Assembly: GCA_007129635.1 (NCBI GenBank)
Contig: SKVE01000782.1
Location: forward strand, 1-5,552
DNA length: 5,552 nt
Origin: Planctomycetaceae bacterium
Lineage (GTDB): Bacteria; Planctomycetota; Planctomycetia; Pirellulales; Pirellulaceae
Reading direction: 5' to 3'
Shown: positions 1 through 5,552 of the stretch, piece by piece
How positions within the stretch are numbered: position 1 is the first letter of the stretch
How the letters are laid out: every line of letters starts with the position of its first letter
Program-made: the position numbers and the translations under genes
The notes under the pieces: generated by a model
The model's database searches: none
What the model was told of the DNA's origin: nothing
The model's input: only the letters and a program-made list of their open reading frames with translations

Positions 1-3
1 CAT
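1..3 (-). other. Possible start codon of a further downstream gene at the window edge
   Basis: Reading the minus strand, the permease ends in TGA (8-6), followed by GG and then ATG at 3-1. A start this close to a stop is the usual arrangement for translationally coupled operon genes. No codons beyond the ATG are visible. The GAGG just before it is too close to act as a normal Shine-Dalgarno, so reinitiation would be needed. This may be chance. Confidence 0.25.
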
Positions 4-5
4 CC

Positions 6-3000
6 TCAATCACCGCGCAGCGCGGCCAGCAACGGTGCACGCAACGTAGTGCGAACCGAAGTCAGGCTGGACAACACTCCGGTCAATAGGATCACCGCCA
101 ACGTGATGGTCAGATCAAGCAGGGGTACCGAGGCGCCGCCCAAGATCACATAGGGGACGATGGCGACCATCGCGGCGATCAGACCGCTGAGCAACCCGCC
201 GATCAACAGGGCGATGTTCTCTTGCAGCACCATCGCCGCCAATCGTGCGCGTCGGAACCCGGCAGCTCGCATCAACGCCAGCTCGCTGCGCCGTTCGACC
301 ACATTGCGAATCTGTACCGTGGCCAGACCGAACGTGCCCAGCAGCAGGCCCAGTGCCCCCAGCGTCTGGAAGGTGCTCAGGTAGGTGTTCTGGACGGCCA
401 GCAAACTGTCCAGTCGACGCGCGGCCGATGTGACGCCGAACCCGAAGTCACCCAACCGGTCCTCCAGCACCGCCGTCACCTGTTCCTGCTGATCTTGATC
501 CGTCCGAATCAAAAACATTTGGTATCCGGCCACGTCAGGAAAGGCCTCCAAAAAGTCCGGTTCGTAGATCATCAGGCTGCCTTGCAGGATGCACGTATTG
601 AGCAACCCGACGACCTGGAAACGGACTGGCGGACCGGCCTCGTATTGGATTTCAAACTGCTCGCCGACGCCCCCGTACAATTGCAGGCTGTACATGGCCG
701 TGTTCTGATCCAGGACCACCGCGATCGCGTCGTCGTCGCGTTCCGATCGCAACAGACGCCAAGGGTTGGCTTGCTGGTCCGAAGTCTGGGCCGCACTGCT
801 GATCCAGCCGAACGACGGGATCTCGGGATCGTCGAAATGATCGATCATCGCGGACGGAATCCCCAAAACTTGAGGTTGCGACGGCCGGTACAGGTTCGTG
901 CAGTCGGCATCATCGCCCATCTGGACTCGTAACGCGATGGTGACCGTATCCTGGAGTGCGACCGCCTGGTCGCCCAGCAGGGCGTCCCGGCCTTCGTCGG
1001 TGTTCAAATTCTCGAAGACCGGCTGGTCGCTATCGGCCATCAACTGGAACCCGCCGGTGCCTCGATCCGTCGGTTCGGCACGAAAGGCGCCCATGGCGAT
1101 GATCAGGAAGCTGGCGACCGCCATCAACCCGATGGTCATGGCACTGCGAGTCGGATTGCGCGCGGCGTTGCGTGCCGCCAGGGCCGAAAGCGAAAGCTTG
1201 TTGCCACCACCTGCTTGCCAGCCGCCGGCACGCAGATAACCGCGAATCGCGATCAGCAGGGCGGCCAGCACCGCGGCGCCCGAGGCGACGAACGAAGCCG
1301 CTTGGGTTTCACCACCGCTAGTGGCGGCGTTGGCGGCGAACCCCAGCGAAACGACCAACAAAACCGGCGAAACGATCCACCAACGCTGATGACGCTGGTA
1401 CCGGAACGTCGATTCATCGGACGCGCGACCCGCCAGCAAACTGCGGACTGCCATGCGGCGCATGAAACGCAAACTGACGCCGATGGTGGCCGCGCACACC
1501 AGCACCCCGCTCAGGTAACCGACCAGCAAAGTTCGGCTCGTCACGTACATCTGCAGAAACGGTGTGGTGATGGCGTCGACCCACCATGTTTGCAACCCGG
1601 TGATCATCAGCCAAGCGTAACCCGTTCCGGCCGCGACCCCCAGCAACCCGCCGACAGCCGCGATCAGGCTGCCTTCGGTGATCAGTAGTCCGGCCGTACG
1701 CCGCCGCGAGAACCCCACCGCCATCAGCGTCCCGATCCCGGCGGCTCGTTGCTCGATCGATAATCGGAACAACAGCATGACCAGGATCAGTGCAGCCAGG
1801 ATGACCAGCATGCTGAGCGCCAAAAACAGCACATCAAACGGCGTCGTCCCAGCCGCAGCGTCCAGGCTGCGCTGCCGGATCGGCAGGAACTCGAACCCCA
1901 ACTGGTCTTGGACGGGTCGTAGGGCTGCGGCCATTTCGGCCTGTAACTGGTCCATCCAGTCCGCTTCCGCCGGGCTATCCGGATTCAGGTCCGGCGGGGC
2001 GGGGATGCGCAGCGAGGTGATGTCTCCGAAACGACTGCCCCACAAGCGGTTGGAATCGGCCAAGGAGACGAACGCTTTGGGGGTCGTGCGATGTTTTTGC
2101 CAATAGTCATCGTCCTGCGATCGGACTCGGCTGAAATCCACCGGAAACGGTGCCTCCCAAGACTCGATCGAATCCTGGTCGGTCACCCCTTCCACCTCGG
2201 GAGTCAGGTCGGGATCGTTGACCGGCGTTGGCCGCTGGTCGAATCGAGCTGCACGACGGCGGGTGTAGGGTGTGGCCGGATCGGTCAGCGGCGCGATGGT
2301 GTGCAACGTGAATTCGGCCGTCGCTTCGTCCAATCGACCATGAGTCGCCTCGGGACGGTAGTACCGCAGTTGGATGCGATCCCCGACCTGGACCCCTAGA
2401 TCGTCGGCAGCCCAGCGGTTCAGGGCGATGTGGCCTTCGTCCAGTTGTATCGGCTGGCCCTGCGAATCGACCAGGGGCCCCAGCGTTGGTTCAGAATCGA
2501 TCCCCGAGACCAACGAGTAGGGGATGGCTTCTGCGTCGGGATGGTCCGGCGAGAGGATCGAATTGGCCACATAGGTCGAAACGGCTTGCGGGTTTCGCGG
2601 CGCCAGCACTTGTTGCAGCACTTCGGCCATCAACGGTTCCAACAGCATCCGGTTGGTCGTGACGTGAAAGTAGTCGAAGATCACCTGCTGAACGTCACTG
2701 TCCGTCTCTTGGAACGTACGCCGGACTCGCTGGACCTGGATTCCGAAGTCCTCCAGCGTCGGTTCCAGGAGCAGGCCGAGATCGACCGATTTCGCAGCGG
2801 CCGACGAACCCGTCGCAATCCGAGGGCCGCCTACCATCAGGCAATTGACGCGGTCATATTGCTCCAAAGCGAACTGGAGTGTTTCCAACGCGACGTAAGC
2901 GTTTCGAGGCGCCGCTTGGCTGGTCGATAGACTGAATCGCCCCAAGCTTTGATCCGGGATGATCGCCACCACCTGCAGACCGACGACCGTGCGGATACGA

Positions 3001-3539
3001 TCTTCCTTCTCGCCCAGCGCGCTTTCGGCCGGCACCTGGCTGGCCTTCGGCAATCGCAGCAGCAACCGATCATCGACCTGGACCCTCAGTTCCGAGGCCA
3101 GCGTCGCGTTCAGCACGATCTGGTCCGGGCCCGGCAGCGGATCAGGACGGGCCGCGGGATCGCCCAGCAGCCAGAAGTCTTCATCGGCGCCGATCACCAT
3201 CACCCCGGTCGCACGCGAGACCGGATCCAGGTTTTGGGTCTGGACGGTCGCTCGCGGGAACAGCAACGCTGGTACGGCCGATTCGTAATGCTCCTGGAAG
3301 GTTGCTTGGCTGGCCAGCGACTGGGCCAGCTCCTGGCGAAAGAAGCGGTTCGAAACCAGCACCTGGTCGATGTTCCCTAGCCGATCAAGCGCCAGCGTCC
3401 GCAGGCTGCCGCGAACCGAATCTCCCACGATCAAGGCACCCGTCAGTACCGCCGTGGCCGCCGCCACCCCGAACGCGACCGCCACGTTCATCCGCCGATG
3501 ATGGAACAGACTGCGAACCACCAATCGCCACCAACTCAT
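6..3539 (-). CDS. Large FtsX/MacB-type ABC transporter permease with duplicated extracytoplasmic module
   Basis: The product has 1177 residues and is an inner-membrane permease of the FtsX family. I count about ten membrane segments: 18-38; 568-592, 615-645 and 668-690; 721-738 and 747-766; 798-818; 1052-1076, 1105-1130 and 1138-1160. This is the two-FtsX-domain plan. Each FtsX domain has the usual cytoplasmic coupling segment, IEQRAAGIGTLMAVGFSRRR (595-614) and VVERRSELALMRAAGFRRAR (1080-1099), expected to contact an ATPase. NAARNPTRSAMTIGLMAV (791-808) is the usual entry to the second half. Two extracytoplasmic domains lie at about 39-567 and 819-1051. The first holds two copies of a MacB-periplasmic-core-like motif, IVLNATLASELRVQVDDRLL (141-160) and IALNRWAADDLGVQVGDRIQ (371-390). 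At 1177 residues it is far longer than LolC/E or MacB (roughly 400-650). Relatives move lipoproteins, lipids or macrolides, or transmit force to periplasmic partners; the substrate here is unknown. No ATP-binding gene is in view. It follows the beta-helix gene by 34 bases. Confidence 0.9.
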   Translation of the reverse strand: MSWWRLVVRSLFHHRRMNVAVAFGVAAATAVLTGALIVGDSVRGSLRTLALDRLGNIDQVLVSNRFFRQELAQSLASQATFQEHYESAVPALLFPRATVQTQNLDPVSRATGVMVIGADEDFWLLGDPAARPDPLPGPDQIVLNATLASELRVQVDDRLLLRLPKASQVPAESALGEKEDRIRTVVGLQVVAIIPDQSLGRFSLSTSQAAPRNAYVALETLQFALEQYDRVNCLMVGGPRIATGSSAAAKSVDLGLLLEPTLEDFGIQVQRVRRTFQETDSDVQQVIFDYFHVTTNRMLLEPLMAEVLQQVLAPRNPQAVSTYVANSILSPDHPDAEAIPYSLVSGIDSEPTLGPLVDSQGQPIQLDEGHIALNRWAADDLGVQVGDRIQLRYYRPEATHGRLDEATAEFTLHTIAPLTDPATPYTRRRAARFDQRPTPVNDPDLTPEVEGVTDQDSIESWEAPFPVDFSRVRSQDDDYWQKHRTTPKAFVSLADSNRLWGSRFGDITSLRIPAPPDLNPDSPAEADWMDQLQAEMAAALRPVQDQLGFEFLPIRQRSLDAAAGTTPFDVLFLALSMLVILAALILVMLLFRLSIEQRAAGIGTLMAVGFSRRRTAGLLITEGSLIAAVGGLLGVAAGTGYAWLMITGLQTWWVDAITTPFLQMYVTSRTLLVGYLSGVLVCAATIGVSLRFMRRMAVRSLLAGRASDESTFRYQRHQRWWIVSPVLLVVSLGFAANAATSGGETQAASFVASGAAVLAALLIAIRGYLRAGGWQAGGGNKLSLSALAARNAARNPTRSAMTIGLMAVASFLIIAMGAFRAEPTDRGTGGFQLMADSDQPVFENLNTDEGRDALLGDQAVALQDTVTIALRVQMGDDADCTNLYRPSQPQVLGIPSAMIDHFDDPEIPSFGWISSAAQTSDQQANPWRLLRSERDDDAIAVVLDQNTAMYSLQLYGGVGEQFEIQYEAGPPVRFQVVGLLNTCILQGSLMIYEPDFLEAFPDVAGYQMFLIRTDQDQQEQVTAVLEDRLGDFGFGVTSAARRLDSLLAVQNTYLSTFQTLGALGLLLGTFGLATVQIRNVVERRSELALMRAAGFRRARLAAMVLQENIALLIGGLLSGLIAAMVAIVPYVILGGASVPLLDLTITLAVILLTGVLSSLTSVRTTLRAPLLAALRGD

Positions 3540-3541
3540 TT

Positions 3542-3558
3542 AAGTTCCTCCCGAACTT
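3542..3558 (-). promoter_or_regulatory. Strong Shine-Dalgarno presented in a hairpin loop before the permease start
   Basis: On the minus strand a perfect inverted repeat AAGTTC (3558-3553) and GAACTT (3547-3542) flanks a five-base loop GGGAG (3552-3548). The Shine-Dalgarno GGGAGG (3552-3547) occupies the loop plus the closing G. Seven bases separate it from the ATG at 3539, which is ideal spacing and fixes this start. The stem has only two G-C pairs, so it is probably marginal in stability. A GGA in a hairpin loop over a ribosome binding site is also the general form of a CsrA/RsmA target. Regulation is an inference; the ribosome binding site itself is secure. Confidence 0.7.
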
Positions 3559-3573
3559 CTATCTTCGCAATGC

Positions 3574-4479
3574 CTAGTGATCCTGATCGTCATCGTGAAT
3601 CCTGCCACCTTCCCTAACGATCGCCGGTGCGGAATGATCCAGGATGCGACAACCGCGCAAGTGGACCACGCAATGGTCTTCGGTGCGAAGCTGGGCGGCT
3701 CCGTTATCGCTGATCAGGCATCGCTGGATTTGAACTCGCGAAGCACCCCCGACGGAAATCCCGCTGCGCGCATTCCCCTGACACACCAGACGCTGCAAGG
3801 TCGCCTCGAACACATTGTCGTGAGCGTTGATCCCGTCCAATTGAAAACCCTGGATGGTCAGGTCGCTGATCATCACGCGATGGACATCCACCAGCGTGAT
3901 GCCGACAGGCAACGCCGTGAGACTCAGCGAATAATCCCCGGGCGCGCGGTCTTGTTCCGCACGGAAATAGATCTGCCGATCGAACAAGCACCACTGCAGC
4001 GGCTCAAGATCCGGCAACGCCAGCTCGCCACGCGAGACGACCACCCGCTCCGCCGGCTCGCCATCCAGGTACAGCAACTGGTGACTCATGCGCCGCGGCG
4101 AAAAACGCCAGATTCCCTGCCCGAGCGGCTCCCAGGCATCGCGCGGGATCGGGGCCGTCCCATCCAAGACGGCTCCGTTGCCGGTCAGCCGAAAATCCTG
4201 ATAGGACAAACCGCTGTGCGACGCGCCCTGCAATGTGATGCTCTCGCGGTAAGGCTCGCCCGTATCCGCCAAAATAATGTGAGCCCCCCTTTCGGCAGCT
4301 CGCAAGGCACGAGCGATCGACTTGAACGGCCCGACGCCGCCCCCCCGTGAGGCGGCATCTTTGCCGTCGAACCGGTCGTCGCCGGTCTGATTATCCACGA
4401 ACCAATCCGTCGCCCTGGCGTCGCCCGCCAGGATGGGAAATGCGAACAAAATGAGACAAGCGATCGTTGATATCTTCAC
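3574..4479 (-). CDS. Secreted right-handed parallel beta-helix protein (GTG start)
   Basis: The product has 301 residues. The GTG at 4479 is chosen because it opens directly onto a typical Sec signal peptide: Lys2, a hydrophobic stretch at about residues 3-18, and an A-R-A cleavage motif at 21-23. The frame stays open upstream to an ATG at 4734, but that extension overlaps the haem gene in another frame and has no protein-like character. The mature N-terminus WFVDNQTGDDRFDG (26-39) followed by GPFKSIARALRAAERGAHII (50-69) is the standard opening of secreted pectate-lyase-like beta-helix proteins. Rungs of about 22 residues run from roughly 196 to 292 (for example VMISDLTIQGF, QRLVCQGNARSGISV, VQIQRCLISDNGA). 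Such proteins are often carbohydrate-active or adhesive, but I see no assignable catalytic residues, and with few rungs it is short for a polysaccharide lyase. The tail IHDDDQDH is acidic and His-containing. It ends 34 bases before the permease, so the two are probably co-transcribed. Substrate unknown. Confidence 0.82.
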   Translation of the reverse strand: MKISTIACLILFAFPILAGDARATDWFVDNQTGDDRFDGKDAASRGGGVGPFKSIARALRAAERGAHIILADTGEPYRESITLQGASHSGLSYQDFRLTGNGAVLDGTAPIPRDAWEPLGQGIWRFSPRRMSHQLLYLDGEPAERVVVSRGELALPDLEPLQWCLFDRQIYFRAEQDRAPGDYSLSLTALPVGITLVDVHRVMISDLTIQGFQLDGINAHDNVFEATLQRLVCQGNARSGISVGGASRVQIQRCLISDNGAAQLRTEDHCVVHLRGCRILDHSAPAIVREGGRIHDDDQDH

Positions 4480-4488
4480 AAGCGGAGT

Positions 4489-4494
4489 TCTCTC
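4489..4494 (-). promoter_or_regulatory. Weak ribosome binding site for the beta-helix gene
   Basis: The minus-strand sequence GAGAGA ends nine bases before the GTG at 4479-4477. It is only a partial match to the anti-Shine-Dalgarno complement. It adds slight support to the GTG start, which rests mainly on the signal peptide that follows. The contrast with the strong GGGAGG of the next gene suggests weaker initiation here. Confidence 0.35.
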
Positions 4495-4521
4495 AGACGG
4501 TGAATCAAGCGCCCAGGATCG

Positions 4522-4542
4522 TCCCAGCACAACGTGCCAGAA
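4522..4542 (-). other. Small imperfect hairpin in the intergenic leader
   Basis: The minus-strand transcript could fold around GCAC-GTT-GTGC. The stem extends outward to about nine pairs if three G-U wobbles are allowed, with a three-base loop. No U-run follows, so it does not look like an intrinsic terminator. It lies in the 107-base gap between the haem gene and the beta-helix gene and could be a leader structure, an operator-like half-site pair, or chance. Confidence 0.2.
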
Positions 4543-4561
4543 CCGCCGATCCAACCAGTTT

Positions 4562-4590
4562 ACTCTAATCGGTCGGACACCGCGAATCAA
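4562..4590 (-). promoter_or_regulatory. Candidate sigma70-type promoter before the beta-helix gene
   Basis: On the minus strand a -35-like TTGATT (4590-4585) is separated by exactly 17 bases from a -10-like TAGAGT (4567-4562). Each hexamer matches the consensus at four of six positions. The -35 element overlaps the TGA stop of the HzsA-related gene. Transcription would begin near 4555 and leave a leader of about 75 bases before the GTG at 4479. If real, it would let the beta-helix and permease genes be expressed independently of the haem gene. The matches are modest and planctomycete promoters are poorly characterised, so chance is a serious alternative. Confidence 0.25.
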
Positions 4591-5552
4591 CGGTGCAGCA
4601 TCGATTCGATGTTCCTGGCCTCTTCGTCCTGCCACCGATGGCGTTTCTCCAGGAAATGTAGGTAACGCGGCAGTGCGTCGGGATTCATGGCCTCCGTATA
4701 ATCGCCCGCGTAAGGGACCAGCAGATCGATCCACAAAGCCAACTTGTCCAACTCTTCACGGCTGAGAGCAACACCAAAGTGTTCACCCTTTTCGAGCATG
4801 GCGATCAGCGGACTCTGCGAAGCACCGGCCGAATAGGGAGGTTGGATCGACGGGGAGGACTGTGGGCTGACCCAATCGGCGACTCGTCGATGCGCCAGTG
4901 CCAAGTACGAATCACTCCATAAACGCTGGGCGGTAGCATCCAGTGACTGGTGGCCGCGGAGGCTGAACGAGGGGACGATCGCTTGATCGTGATCTCGCTG
5001 CCAAGGACCGCGCGGTATCTCTGCATCGTGCAGGTAAGCGGGAGGATCGTCCAGATGGTGACAGACCACACAGCGGCGATCCAGGATGGGCTGGATCTCT
5101 TGAATAAAGCTGAACCCTCGCGGCGGCCCATAGAATTCGTCCAACGGACGCGCCGGATGGGACGCAGCCTGACTCAGGCCGATCGGCGGAGGGACCGAGT
5201 TCTTGTGGTCGTGGCAACCGACGCACGATTGCACCTCGCCCGGCATCAAGGTCGTCCAACTTCGCATCGTCTGGACGGCGTGTCCTTGCGCGTCGATCGC
5301 CTGGAAGTACAGCGGCGTACGAGATGGCACCTGGAAGAAGGCGGAACCATCAGGATGGACGGGCGTGGTTCCCAAGATGCGTTTGACGTCCCAGGCACCC
5401 TGGATCGAGATGGGCGTGCTGATCAACGCACCACCGGCCGGCCCCCGATTTCGGTTTTCGCCGACGCCCGCTGCCCGATACTCCAACGCGATCACACGCA
5501 ACGCGGTGATCGTCCCCCGTGGAATCCCCGGCAGTCCCAAACCTTGATACAC
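4587..5552 (-). CDS. HzsA-related protein with two CxxCH haem motifs, C-terminal part (5' end outside window)
   Basis: This is the C-terminal 321 codons of a gene that enters from the right edge; the first codon in view is an internal GTG (Val), not a start. The segment resembles the middle and C-terminal part of the hydrazine synthase alpha subunit family, seen in planctomycetes as 'HzsA-related' proteins. Recognisable blocks are GLPGIPRGTITALRV (residues 6-20), GAWDVKRILGTTPVHPDGSA (52-71), VQTMRSWTTLMPGE (93-106), CVGCH (110-114), CVVCH (161-165) and KGEHFGVALSREELDKLALW (255-274). The two CxxCH motifs are c-type haem attachment sites, so the protein should be exported and matured in the periplasm. 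The charged C-terminal end looks natural, and the frame closes with TGA. True hydrazine synthase makes hydrazine in anammox bacteria; relatives elsewhere have no established reaction, and I infer only a redox haem protein. The next gene starts 107 bases downstream. Family call fairly sure, function unknown. Confidence 0.85.
   Translation of the reverse strand: MYQGLGLPGIPRGTITALRVIALEYRAAGVGENRNRGPAGGALISTPISIQGAWDVKRILGTTPVHPDGSAFFQVPSRTPLYFQAIDAQGHAVQTMRSWTTLMPGEVQSCVGCHDHKNSVPPPIGLSQAASHPARPLDEFYGPPRGFSFIQEIQPILDRRCVVCHHLDDPPAYLHDAEIPRGPWQRDHDQAIVPSFSLRGHQSLDATAQRLWSDSYLALAHRRVADWVSPQSSPSIQPPYSAGASQSPLIAMLEKGEHFGVALSREELDKLALWIDLLVPYAGDYTEAMNPDALPRYLHFLEKRHRWQDEEARNIESMLHR

Noticed and set aside
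222..932. Long plus-strand open frame (236 codons), with others at 1215-1688, 2430-2930 and 3577-4350
   Set aside because: These lie entirely antisense to the permease or beta-helix genes, have Arg/Gln/His-rich low-information translations typical of GC-rich antisense shadows, and show no recognisable domain.
4533..4539. Minus-strand TGGCACG, identical to the -24 element of a sigma54 promoter
   Set aside because: At the required spacing the -12 element should read TTGC, but the bases there are GCTG. The only nearby GC is two bases too close, so it does not form a proper -24/-12 promoter.
4578..4595. CACCG/CGGTG inverted repeat around the stop of the haem gene as a terminator
   Set aside because: The stem is only five pairs with an eight-base loop and is not followed by a T-run, so it is not a credible intrinsic terminator.
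4975..4990. Perfect inverted repeat ACGATC-GCTT-GATCGT
   Set aside because: It lies inside the coding sequence of the HzsA-related protein, far from any gene end, with no T-run. GATC-rich palindromes recur by chance across this window.
4587..5552. Treating the GTG at the right edge as the gene start and the protein as a complete 321-residue cytochrome
   Set aside because: The first residues fall in the middle of a family block (MYQGLGLPGIPRGT), there is no signal peptide although haem attachment requires export, and family members are much longer.

Overview
The window looks like a planctomycete chromosome segment, most likely from the Pirellulales (Rhodopirellula/Blastopirellula-type relatives). 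This is judged from protein family character, because no marker gene is present. The clues are a GC-rich sequence, a hydrazine-synthase-alpha-like (HzsA-related) CxxCH protein of the kind scattered through planctomycete genomes, a secreted parallel beta-helix protein, and a very large FtsX-type permease with sequence signatures familiar from that phylum. All real genes lie on the minus strand, so the biological order runs from the right edge to the left edge. The plus-strand reading frames are antisense shadows with no family resemblance.

Layout in transcription order: (1) 5552 to 4587 is the C-terminal 321 codons of an HzsA-related protein with two CxxCH haem-attachment motifs; its beginning lies beyond the window. 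(2) 4586 to 4480 is a 107-base gap holding a weak sigma70-like promoter candidate, a small imperfect hairpin and a weak ribosome binding site. (3) 4479 to 3574 is a 301-residue secreted right-handed beta-helix protein, best started at a GTG that gives a clean signal peptide. (4) 3573 to 3540 is a 34-base gap in which the strong Shine-Dalgarno sequence GGGAGG lies in the loop of a perfect 6-bp inverted repeat. (5) 3539 to 6 is an 1177-residue FtsX/MacB-type ABC permease with about ten membrane segments and two large extracytoplasmic domains. An ATG sits two bases after its stop, at the window's left edge, and may start a further gene.

How they might work together: all three products act in or across the cell envelope (a haem protein in the periplasm, a secreted beta-helix protein, and an inner-membrane mechanotransmission or lipoprotein-release type permease). 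The 34-base spacing makes the beta-helix and permease genes a likely operon. The HzsA-related gene may be co-transcribed or separate. No ATP-binding subunit is visible. I see no tRNA, rRNA, CRISPR array, insertion sequence or phage signature. No component can be proven to be a new system from this sequence alone. The most interesting points are the hydrazine-synthase-like domain outside an obvious anammox context, the Shine-Dalgarno hairpin, and the repeated extracytoplasmic module in the permease.
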